Shown here piece after piece: positions 1 to 5,377 of a stretch of DNA of 41,101 nt. The stretch is from a virus. The position numbers and the translations under genes were made by a program. Position 1 is the stretch's first letter, and every line of letters starts with the position of its first letter. The notes beneath the pieces were generated by a model. The model did not search any database, was not told the origin of the DNA, and saw only the letters and a list, made by a program, of their open reading frames with translations. The stretch is from IMG/VR virus record IMGVR_UViG_3300046718_000830, positions 1 through 41,101 of that record. The stretch is one strand, 5' to 3'.

Positions 1-33
1 CGGTAAAATTTCGCTCATAAACAAAATATCTCC

Positions 34-89
34 ATACGCGGGATTATCCGGGATTACGCGGGAATAGCCGGGAACAAGTGGGAATAATT
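34..89. repeat. Left-end array of 10-bp phased repeats
   Basis: Five consecutive 10-bp units, each beginning GGGA (at 40, 50, 60, 70 and 80) and followed by TTA, ATA or ACA, plus a partial sixth GGG at 90. Bases 34-86 match 41044-41096 at 50 of 53 positions in the same orientation. A 10-bp period puts the GGGA blocks on one face of the helix, as expected for a protein-binding array. Given the transposase in this element, it is a candidate transposase or accessory-protein binding region. The direct rather than inverted arrangement is unusual. Confidence 0.75.
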
Positions 90-294
90 GGGCCGCGTCC
101 GTCGGCAACCGCGATTCCCTGAAAGAGCCCGAAGGAGGCCGAAAAAGCCCGAAGCCCAGTTCAAAGACAACGACTTACGAACGGCCAACTCGAAACAGCG
201 CGCTCGGATGCGGGATCAAAGGATGATGGTGAAGGCAATCGAAAGGTTGAAAAATGAAACGAGCGGCGCCGCGGCGAAGCGCCGTCACGCCTAG
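88..294 (+). CDS. Possible small basic protein (doubtful)
   Basis: An open frame of 68 codons from a TTG start inside the left repeat array. The product would be very basic (RARRRPKKPEAQ, then NSKQRARMRDQRMMVKAIERLKN), with a helical, nucleic-acid-binding look. There is no Shine-Dalgarno sequence, the start is uncertain (an ATG at 208 is also possible), and codons 12-23 are the 10-bp repeat array. It could simply be an open frame caused by the repeats. No family is recognised. Confidence 0.25.
   Translation: MGRVRRQPRFPERARRRPKKPEAQFKDNDLRTANSKQRARMRDQRMMVKAIERLKNETSGAAAKRRHA
121..157. repeat. Second left-end 10-bp repeat array
   Basis: Units GAAAGAGCCC, GAAGGAGGCC, GAAAAAGCCC and GAAGCCC follow one another at exactly 10-bp spacing, one base off the register of the 40-89 array. 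The sequence differs from the first array but has the same helical phasing. It lies inside the weak ORF 88-294, so it may be coding, structural or both. No copy is seen at the right end. Confidence 0.45.
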
Positions 295-348
295 CTGCAG
301 CCCCTCCGCAAAAGCGCGGCGGCCGCGATGCAGGGCAAATGCCGAGGG

Positions 349-576
349 TCAATTTCTCTTCGGATCGGCCGCCTGGCAGAAGACCATGCCGGCACGGTTC
401 GCAATACACCAGTCCAGCGCCGCATGCGGATCACTGAAACGCTTGCGGCGCGAGCGAAACTTCGCGCCAGTTCGGACCAATAAAATTCCTTCCTTGCCAG
501 GCGCAACCAGGAAAAGGGTTTTGGGCTGGTTGAAGGGGTCAGCCCCCGGTAAATAATCGGACGGCAAATGGGCCAT
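349..576 (-). CDS. Small conserved-looking hypothetical protein
   Basis: 75 residues, ATG start, no clear Shine-Dalgarno sequence. The centre reads as a compact folded domain: TLFLVAPGKEGILLVRTG, then KFRSRRKRFSDPHAALDWC, then NRAGMVF. The 'xxRRKRFxxxxxALxWC' arrangement resembles small uncharacterised proteins from mobile regions of Verrucomicrobia, by memory only. It is the outermost gene on the left and is separated from the leftward operon by a strong hairpin. Function unknown; an accessory gene at a phage end is plausible. Confidence 0.55.
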   Translation of the reverse strand: MAHLPSDYLPGADPFNQPKTLFLVAPGKEGILLVRTGAKFRSRRKRFSDPHAALDWCIANRAGMVFCQAADPKRN

Positions 577-608
577 TGTATCTTAACGGGTTCATGGTTC
601 GTTTGTCA

Positions 609-636
609 GGGGCCGGCTGCTACAACAGCCGGCCCC
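609..636 (+). terminator. Strong hairpin, probable intrinsic terminator
   Basis: A perfect 11-bp stem (GGGGCCGGCTG / CAGCCGGCCCC) closes a 6-base loop (CTACAA). On the plus strand it is followed by GCTTTATTAAA, a modest U-tract. On the minus strand no U-run follows. It may insulate the phage from rightward host transcription, or end the leftward operon through the stem alone. Direction is therefore uncertain. Confidence 0.6.
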
Positions 637-683
637 GCTTTATTAAACACCAGCTCCCTCGCTCAAAGTCAAGGACGCCGAAT

Positions 684-803
684 CTACTTTTTCGGCGGCG
701 GTGGTGGCGGTGGTGGCGGAATATACCCGCTTCGCTTATCAGGAGATTCAGGTTGCGGTGGCGGTGGTGGCGGTGGTGGCGACGGGCGTGGCTCATTGCT
801 CAT
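684..803 (-). CDS. Polyproline micro-protein
   Basis: A 39-codon frame reading MSNEPRPS, eight prolines, QPESPDKRSGYI, nine prolines, KK, stop. Its ATG lies 2 bases after the stop of the membrane-protein gene to its right, so it would be translated by coupling; no Shine-Dalgarno sequence is visible. The CCN codons account for the striking (GGYGG)n runs on the plus strand at 693-719 and 756-779. Runs of 8-9 prolines are known to stall ribosomes unless EF-P is present. It is probably the last gene of the leftward operon. Function unknown. Confidence 0.5.
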   Translation of the reverse strand: MSNEPRPSPPPPPPPPQPESPDKRSGYIPPPPPPPPPKK

Positions 804-805
804 AA

Positions 806-1255
806 TCAAGGACGATTAAAACAGATGAAGACGATCTGAGAGAATAACCCAATCAAGAAAAGAACTCCTGCAATAACGTTCAGCCATTGCGTCACATAAG
901 CAGCTTTTCCGCCGACCGTCTCCTTCATCAGTTCATTCGCATCATTCTGATGAATAGCCCTGCGGAGCGCCAACGTGCTCGTAAAGAAGGACGCCAGGAT
1001 GCAACCTATGCTAAGAGCCCAACTCACCCAGGATGCGACGAGCCAATCTCGAAAAATCAGGTTTTGACTCGCGACATGGACGTCTTTCAAAAACGTAAAC
1101 GACAAGGCGAGAGCACCACCGGAAAGCGTCATTACAGCTTTGTCGTAAAATAACTGCATCTCCTTCTCTGCCATGACTAAATGCTCACGGTAATCAGCCA
1201 TCGCAGCCTTGTGCTCCTCAACGGCCTTTGCCTGTTCATTGTCTCGGATGCTCAT
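806..1255 (-). CDS. Multi-helix membrane protein of the leftward operon
   Basis: 149 residues. The ATG at 1255 overlaps the stop of the S74 fibre gene as ATGA, which fixes the start. The N-terminal ~45 residues are charged and helical (MSIRDNEQAKAVEEHKAAMADYREH...). Three hydrophobic stretches follow: AVMTLSGGALALSFTFL, LVASWVSWALSIGCILASFF and VIAGVLFLIGLFSQIVFIC. No family is recognised. Its place in a repressor-side operon, which would be expressed in the lysogen, suggests superinfection exclusion, phage defence or surface modification; that is inference. Confidence 0.75.
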   Translation of the reverse strand: MSIRDNEQAKAVEEHKAAMADYREHLVMAEKEMQLFYDKAVMTLSGGALALSFTFLKDVHVASQNLIFRDWLVASWVSWALSIGCILASFFTSTLALRRAIHQNDANELMKETVGGKAAYVTQWLNVIAGVLFLIGLFSQIVFICFNRP

Positions 1256-2835
1256 AATCCCAATTGTCGGGGCGGTCTCCAAAATCTCGACGCAACGGCA
1301 CACACTACACCGGCAAAAAAGAGGAGGCCGAGGATTGCCCGGTTTTTCCATTTCAATTCGCTCGCGAGCGCGTCGACCTTCAGGTTCAAGCCCTGAATCG
1401 CGGCGAGGGCGACGCCTTCTCCGTCAATCGTCGCGATACTCTTGTCGTCGCTTCCCAGGCCGAACGCCGAGCGGAAATCCTGCGCCATTGGCCCGAGGTG
1501 GTCCGCGCCCTGCCCCAGATAATTCCATCGACTCACTGGCATGCCGGCGACCAAAGCCAGGATCGCCGAGCTATCAATCGGCCGGAGGTTCTGCTTTCGA
1601 TTCCGGTCGCTCACCTGGAGGAGCGCCGCGACATGAACAGGCGCATTCGTCATCCAGACTTCCCCATCGTTCTGGTCGAAAATTACCATGTTCTGATTCG
1701 TCGCGTTGGTATAAGAGCCGACGTTTGCAACCATGCGCGGGATCGTGATGCGCTTCGAGAATGGCTCGAACACCATCAACTGATGATTCCCGTTTCCAGG
1801 ATCGTCGCCGGAGACACCAATCGGTGACGTGAAGGCAAAGGGTCCATTCATGGCGATCAACCCCATTCCTCGGGTTGCTTCGCCTTCACCAGCGAGCGGG
1901 CCGCCGACACCGAACGCCAGGTAACTATTGTCCGCGGCATCCCCTATATACGTATCGTTTCCATCCCAACTCAGTTTGGCGACGAAGATTCCGCTGGTGC
2001 GCGTCGGAGCCCAATTGAAAAACCGCGCCGTGGCATCGGCGGAAAATCGATGATTGAGCGGGTCGCGATTGAACGGGTTCCGGTTAATATGAAACTCAAA
2101 CTCATCCCCCGAATAGTTCGGAGCCATCACATGACTACCAAAGCTGCAAATGTCAGGAAAATTGTGCTTCCCCGTCCATGCGCCCAGCGTTGTCCCGGTT
2201 GCCGTCCATTCAAAAGGAATCTTGTTGCCCCACCATGAAATTCCCTGCTGTCCGATGAACGCGGGTGTCGCATTGCTCATGTCCTCGTAACCACTGTTGC
2301 CCCAGGGCGGGGACATTTGGAACAGGCCGACGTTGCGGCCGACATAGCGCGCATCATTGGTTCCGGTCCCGCCCTGATCGATGGTGAGGACGCCCGATCC
2401 GGGAGTCAGCCAGGCGAGGTCAGGCGGCAATTGCGCCGGCGCAATAACTCCAATAATTCCGGCCGCATCGGACTTCGCGGCATGCAGCGCCTCGGGCGTC
2501 GGTGTAATTTGCTGTCGTGGTGAAAGCACCTGGAACGGCTCCAAGCTGCCGGATGGCTTCACGCCGATTTCCAGCCAGCGCGCACCGCCATCGAAGACGT
2601 TTCCAAAGTCCAGCGCGGCATTAAAGTTTCCATCCGAGACCGTGATCGGTGTAGTCAGCTGGCTCGGGGCCAATTCAATTCCGCCGCCGCCCCCGCCAAA
2701 GAGTGTGAACCGGAAATCGAAGCTCCCATTCGCGAGATTGGTGCCGTCTTTAAGATGGCCTTGATAAGTAAATGTAGTTTGCGCCCCGAGGTGCAACGAT
2801 ATCCCCAGAAACAGCAGCAGCCCGATACCCCTCAT
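1252..2835 (-). CDS. Secreted, membrane-anchored tail-fibre-like protein with S74 chaperone domain
   Basis: 527 residues. ATG at 2835 is chosen because it begins a signal peptide (MRGIGLLLFLGISLHLGA) and has AGGAT 6 bases upstream. After the signal comes TFTYQGHLKDGTNLANGSFDFRFTLF, a signature of many secreted Verrucomicrobia-type proteins. A long beta-rich body follows. An intramolecular-chaperone (peptidase S74) domain begins near residue 408 with VSDRNRKQNLRPID; in this family the serine of the SDR motif performs self-cleavage. The C-terminus adds a membrane helix (about 499-515, AILGLLFFAGVVCAVAS). Phage fibres normally lack both signal and anchor, so this looks like a lysogen surface protein. 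Confidence 0.85.
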   Translation of the reverse strand: MRGIGLLLFLGISLHLGAQTTFTYQGHLKDGTNLANGSFDFRFTLFGGGGGGIELAPSQLTTPITVSDGNFNAALDFGNVFDGGARWLEIGVKPSGSLEPFQVLSPRQQITPTPEALHAAKSDAAGIIGVIAPAQLPPDLAWLTPGSGVLTIDQGGTGTNDARYVGRNVGLFQMSPPWGNSGYEDMSNATPAFIGQQGISWWGNKIPFEWTATGTTLGAWTGKHNFPDICSFGSHVMAPNYSGDEFEFHINRNPFNRDPLNHRFSADATARFFNWAPTRTSGIFVAKLSWDGNDTYIGDAADNSYLAFGVGGPLAGEGEATRGMGLIAMNGPFAFTSPIGVSGDDPGNGNHQLMVFEPFSKRITIPRMVANVGSYTNATNQNMVIFDQNDGEVWMTNAPVHVAALLQVSDRNRKQNLRPIDSSAILALVAGMPVSRWNYLGQGADHLGPMAQDFRSAFGLGSDDKSIATIDGEGVALAAIQGLNLKVDALASELKWKNRAILGLLFFAGVVCAVASRFWRPPRQLGL

Positions 2836-2843
2836 AATGTATC

Positions 2844-2984
2844 CTATTCTTCGCCCCGTGAATCGCGATCTCCCCAAATTCCGGGCGAGGCCGAATCCGC
2901 GATGACATAAATCCCTGCAAGGCCAAGTGGCACAAAAAAAAGCAAGCCGACCACAATCATCCAGGATGGAAGCTCTGAATTCAT
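2844..2984 (-). CDS. 46-residue single-helix membrane peptide
   Basis: Starts MNSELPSWMIVVGLLFFVPL and continues through a hydrophobic GLAGIYVIA stretch to a short polar tail with GDRDSRGEE. The ATG overlaps the upstream stop as ATGA and is preceded by GGAGGAA, so translation is well supported. One membrane helix with a charged C-terminus. Holin-, toxin- and exclusion-type peptides share this size and shape, but no family is recognised. It sits between two other membrane or secreted genes of the leftward operon. Confidence 0.65.
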   Translation of the reverse strand: MNSELPSWMIVVGLLFFVPLGLAGIYVIADSASPGIWGDRDSRGEE

Positions 2985-3277
2985 TTCCTCCAATCCCCGC
3001 CCTCGGCCAATTTATTCAGGCGCTCCACCTTTTCTTCCAGTCGCTCGACCTCAGCTTGACGCGCTACTTGCGCCAGCCGATCCAAGCGATCCACGACCAG
3101 GAGAATCGTTCCGATCAAAATCGCGAAGAGACACAAACCCTCCACCGCCATCAAGCCCAAGGCATCCAGGCCCATCTCGCCGAATGCGCGGGTCACGAAG
3201 AAAGTCAGAATACCGAGCGCCAGCCCTCCCATGATGAGCACGCGCGCCAGGGTATGAATGAGGGACAGCTTCATCAT
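2981..3277 (-). CDS. Two-helix membrane protein with coiled-coil tail
   Basis: 98 residues (start at 3277 or the adjacent ATG at 3274). Two hydrophobic segments, roughly residues 10-30 (VLIMGGLALGILTFFV) and 40-62 (LMAVEGLCLFAILIGTILLVV), are followed by a heptad-like charged helix (RLDRLAQVARQAEVERLEEKVERLNKLAE). Hydrophobic hairpin plus cytoplasmic coiled coil. It begins the leftward membrane cluster, about 200 bases after the repressor stop. Function unknown. Confidence 0.7.
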   Translation of the reverse strand: MMKLSLIHTLARVLIMGGLALGILTFFVTRAFGEMGLDALGLMAVEGLCLFAILIGTILLVVDRLDRLAQVARQAEVERLEEKVERLNKLAEGGDWRK

Positions 3278-3479
3278 CTGCTCAGGTTTCGGGTCTGCCC
3301 GTTTTGATCCTATCTATCGGCCGAGGCCCGCAGCCTCTGCCAGTTTCAGTCCTACAAAGTGAGGGCGGGATCGTCTTCCCGCTCCGCAAAACCACGGATG
3401 GCCGACTTATTCACATGGACAGCCAATGTCCAACCACTCAAGTCACCATCAACAAGCAAAAAGGCTAAATTCATGAAAG
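3278..3479. other. Intergenic region between repressor and membrane cluster
   Basis: About 200 bases without a convincing leftward gene. A small hairpin (GCGGGA / TCCCGC, 6-base loop) lies at 3365-3382. No strong sigma70 promoter is visible on the minus strand; TTGGAC with a 17-base gap to ATAAGT is the best candidate and is poor. The start of a weak rightward ORF (ATG at 3473) falls at its end. Confidence 0.4.
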
Positions 3480-3685
3480 TTATTTTGAACTCTTCCCTGG
3501 AACGCGCGGTTTCACACCTCTCACCTTCCCAGCGCCGCCGGGTTTATAAGAAACTCCACCGCCTGCTGAATCAGCTTTACTGGCAGAATGAGATTGAGAC
3601 TCCTCACGCTTCGTCTCTTCAACCACCTCCCCCAGGATTGCTTCGGCCGCCTGGTCCGCCTGGTCCGCCTCTGGATCGGAATTAG
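3473..3685 (+). CDS. Possible antisense small ORF under the repressor 3' end
   Basis: A 70-codon frame with ATG at 3473. The first ~45 residues look protein-like (VILNSSLERAVSHLSPSQRR, then a helix VYKKLHRLLNQLYWQNEIE), and the tail is PPG-rich. It overlaps the repressor gene on the opposite strand, exactly where the repressor turns low in complexity (Ser, Gly, Lys and Pro rich). Only a weak AAGG is seen upstream. Either a real small gene overlaps the repressor tail, or the frame is chance. Confidence 0.25.
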   Translation: MKVILNSSLERAVSHLSPSQRRRVYKKLHRLLNQLYWQNEIETPHASSLQPPPPGLLRPPGPPGPPLDRN

Positions 3686-4040
3686 CCCCAACCACTTTCA
3701 GCATCATCATCGAATCCCCTGCCTCACTCATCGGCGCGACCGCACTGTCATCCAGCGCGCGCCTTAACGAAGCCCGCAATTTCTCCAGCTTTTCTTCCGC
3801 AACTCGCGCCCGATCGCGCCATATTTGCAAATCCCCACGCGGCGCATCTTCCGTCAAGTTTCCCTTGCGACCGAGCAGCTCCGGCTGCTCATGGAACAGC
3901 ACCAGGCGAAAATACTTCACCAGCCTCTTCCCCGGCGGATTCTTGCCAGAGAAGATGTCGCTCACCGCGCCGGGCGTGAGATCGAGCTTCCGCGCCACCT
4001 CGGCCTGATTCTTCCAGCCGGACAGGCGGAAAAGCTCCAT
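3480..4040 (-). CDS. XRE-family repressor, lysogeny control
   Basis: 186 residues from ATG 4040, preceded by GGAAGAG 3 bases upstream; a TTG at 4064 would add 8 residues. An N-terminal helix-turn-helix covers about residues 5-45: GWKNQAEVARKLDLTPGAVSDIFSG, with NPPGKRLVKYF after it. A charged helix follows (IWRDRARVAEEKLEKLRASLRRAL). The C-terminal ~60 residues are low-complexity and basic. It is divergent from the early operon across a 96-bp control region that holds a palindromic operator. This is the arrangement of Mu c and ner. No cleavage or LexA-like peptidase domain is visible. Confidence 0.8.
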   Translation of the reverse strand: MELFRLSGWKNQAEVARKLDLTPGAVSDIFSGKNPPGKRLVKYFRLVLFHEQPELLGRKGNLTEDAPRGDLQIWRDRARVAEEKLEKLRASLRRALDDSAVAPMSEAGDSMMMLKVVGANSDPEADQADQAAEAILGEVVEETKREESQSHSASKADSAGGGVSYKPGGAGKVRGVKPRVPGKSSK

Positions 4041-4072
4041 GAACTCTTCCGTTAAGGGGTCCAAAATAAAAT

Positions 4073-4134
4073 GTTAGATTACTGAACTTTTCCTGTTGAC
4101 AGTGTTAGGAAACTGAATATACAGTTTCCTAACA
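4073..4134. promoter_or_regulatory. Early operator: palindrome plus extra half-site
   Basis: A palindrome at 4103-4134 has perfect 13-base arms (TGTTAGGAAACTG / CAGTTTCCTAACA) around a 6-base AT-rich centre. A third half-site, GTTAGATTACTGAA at 4073-4086, matches the left arm at 11 of 14 positions and lies 31 bp away, about three helical turns on the same face. It is the natural binding region for the divergent repressor and/or the Ner-like protein. Confidence 0.8.
4096..4123 (+). promoter_or_regulatory. Early promoter inside the operator
   Basis: TTGACA (4096-4101), a 16-base gap, then TATACA (4118-4123): a near-consensus sigma70 promoter. The -10 box lies in the centre and right arm of the operator palindrome, so a bound repressor would block it. 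A start 6-7 bases beyond the -10 falls near 4130, only about 7 bases before the ATG at 4137. The first gene has no Shine-Dalgarno sequence, so its message may be nearly leaderless. Confidence 0.7.
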
Positions 4135-4136
4135 TT

Positions 4137-4352
4137 ATGCCAGACGCGGCTGAAATCAAGACCAAAGAAATCAGGGTTAATGCGGAGAACCTCCGCTACA
4201 TCGCCGGCCTCAACGGGCTCCGCGTCGTGGACATTGGCCGCCGCTTCAAATGCTCGGCCGAACAAATCCACCGCGCCGCCAAATTCCCCGAGGATTACCC
4301 CAATCTTTATCGCCGCATCTGCGACTTCCTCCCCAGGAGAACCGTCAATTGA
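4137..4352 (+). CDS. Ner/Cro-like DNA-binding protein, first early gene
   Basis: 71 residues. The size and place match Mu Ner: first gene rightward of the operator, opposite the repressor. The core (ENLRYIAGLNGLRVVDIGRR, then FKCSAEQIHRAAKF) looks like a small helix-turn-helix domain with a predicted recognition helix around residues 38-48. The predicted mRNA 5' end is about 7 bases upstream and no Shine-Dalgarno sequence is seen. It probably turns off early or repressor transcription. The assignment rests on position more than sequence. Confidence 0.6.
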   Translation: MPDAAEIKTKEIRVNAENLRYIAGLNGLRVVDIGRRFKCSAEQIHRAAKFPEDYPNLYRRICDFLPRRTVN

Positions 4353-4594
4353 ACTATCCCGACGTCCAATATCTTTGCCGACACGCCATCGAGACACTAC
4401 CCGATTCCATCCAGGCGCGCCGTCGCGTCCTGCAATCCGTCGTCGCCGTCCTCAAGACCACCGACCCAATCCGCGTCATCGCCCAGACCATCGATCAGCA
4501 CATGGACGCGGCCGACGCCGAGCAGCGGGACCTGCCGAACATCGATGACTCGAAAGGGGACGGTCATCACAGGAAGGGCGGGGACGGCCAATGA
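4349..4594 (+). CDS. Early small hypothetical protein
   Basis: 81 residues from a TTG that overlaps the previous stop (TTGA), with AGGAGA 8 bases upstream. Helical N-terminus (LCRHAIETLPDSIQARRRVL, then VVAVLKTTDPIRVIAQTIDQHM) and a polar, charged tail. No recognised family. The early position suggests a host-takeover or regulatory role. Confidence 0.65.
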   Translation: MNYPDVQYLCRHAIETLPDSIQARRRVLQSVVAVLKTTDPIRVIAQTIDQHMDAADAEQRDLPNIDDSKGDGHHRKGGDGQ

Positions 4595-4806
4595 AAGGAC
4601 TATCCCGTCAGCGCCGCTATCAACTCCGCCACCAGGCCGAGGGCCTATGCCATCTCTGCAGCGAACCCGCCGTCGCCTCCTTCCGCTGCCTCAGACACGC
4701 CATCTACCATCGCGAATTCGCCCGAACCCATCGCGGCGCCATCCGCCGCAACCTCGAATCCCTCACCTACCGCCTGGAGCGCGCCGCGAAAGGAAACCAG
4801 CCATGA
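4591..4806 (+). CDS. Small Cys/His zinc-finger-like basic protein
   Basis: 71 residues, ATGA overlap with the upstream gene. CHLCSEP, then FRCLRHAIYH, gives a C-x2-C-x(11)-C-x2-H metal-binding pattern in a strongly basic helical frame (MKGLSRQRRYQLRHQ at the start, RRNLESLTYRLERAAK at the end). It resembles small phage zinc-ribbon proteins such as endonuclease-like or recruitment factors, but no HNH catalytic residues are evident. Nucleic-acid binding is likely. Confidence 0.65.
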   Translation: MKGLSRQRRYQLRHQAEGLCHLCSEPAVASFRCLRHAIYHREFARTHRGAIRRNLESLTYRLERAAKGNQP

Positions 4807-5054
4807 AGGAACTTTTCGTCCAGCAGCTCGTTCCCGGTCGCGCCGATTCCACGCTCAACGTCGATCCTCGTTTCGCCGCCGCCATCAAGAGCGTGCGCGA
4901 AACCCGCGAGGCCGCCGAGAAATGCTTTGCCGCATGCAAACGCTTGGCCGGCCGGATTCCGCACCATCTCAACGCGCCCTTCGTGCCCGTGCAAGCGATC
5001 CGGCTCGGCCTTCTCTCAACTCTCAACCCTAACCTCCTCGAACGCCGCGCATGA
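4803..5054 (+). CDS. Early small hypothetical protein
   Basis: 83 residues, ATG coupled to the previous gene by an ATGA overlap. A central helix (FAAAIKSVRETREAAEKCFA, then ACKRLAGRIPHHL) and a short leucine-rich end. No domain recognised. It shares operon and spacing with its neighbours, which supports it as a real gene. Confidence 0.6.
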   Translation: MKELFVQQLVPGRADSTLNVDPRFAAAIKSVRETREAAEKCFAACKRLAGRIPHHLNAPFVPVQAIRLGLLSTLNPNLLERRA

Positions 5055-5167
5055 ATAAACAAACTGCGCTAACTGCGCTATGCCAGGGCGGCGTGGCAAT
5101 GCTTCATTTCGCGATAGGCGAAGAAAGTGCGTCAAGCGCGACACCATCGCGGACGTTCACCGCTTAA
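5051..5167 (+). CDS. 38-residue micro-ORF
   Basis: Starts ATGA-overlapped with the upstream stop (MNKQTALTALCQGGVAMLHF...) and ends with TAA 9 bases before the next ATG. Its support is the perfect coupled start and the way it fills the gap between two genes. Product: short, mildly hydrophobic in the middle, polar at the end. Function unknown; it could be a coupling peptide only. Confidence 0.4.
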   Translation: MNKQTALTALCQGGVAMLHFAIGEESASSATPSRTFTA

Positions 5168-5176
5168 ATCACTCAA

Positions 5177-5377
5177 ATGAAATCCACCGCCGGCAACGTG
5201 CCGAACTTCAACGCCGAAGACGACCTCAGCCCCGATCTCTTTCCGAACCGCGCCGCGCTCCGCTGGCCGATTCGGTTCGGTTCCTGGCGCCGCTTTCAAC
5301 CCGCCGCGCGCGCACGCGCACGGGCGCGCGGAGGCCGTGCGCAAGCACTCATAAATCGTAAATCCCTCCAACCATGA
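5177..5377 (+). CDS. Small hypothetical protein upstream of the ParB-like gene
   Basis: 66 residues. Its stop overlaps the next start as ATGA. The N-terminal half is acidic (NFNAEDDLSPDLFPN); the middle carries a low-complexity ARARARARGGRA run, encoded by alternating GC/CG sequence at about 5309-5333. No recognised family. An acidic head and basic tail could suit a small DNA or protein adaptor. Confidence 0.5.
   Translation: MKSTAGNVPNFNAEDDLSPDLFPNRAALRWPIRFGSWRRFQPAARARARARGGRAQALINRKSLQP

Noticed and set aside
511-526. GAAAAGGGTTTTGGGC as a left-end copy of the right-end 22-bp repeats
   Set aside because: Only the first nine bases match the complement of the repeat; too weak to claim and it lies within a likely gene.
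568-839. Plus-strand glycine-rich and Arg/Trp-rich (RWWRWW) ORFs, tempting as antimicrobial or lysis peptides
   Set aside because: They are the other strand of the polyproline ORF; the coupled start on the minus strand explains the repeat better, and neither plus frame has a ribosome site.
1264-1827. 187-residue plus-strand ORF inside the S74 fibre gene
   Set aside because: Opposite strand of a gene with an unmistakable S74 domain and signal peptide.
4545-4802. Upstream extension of the 4803-5054 ORF (start at 4545)
   Set aside because: The extension lies in a shadow frame of the zinc-finger gene and is Pro/Arg-rich; the ATGA-coupled ATG at 4803 is the natural start.
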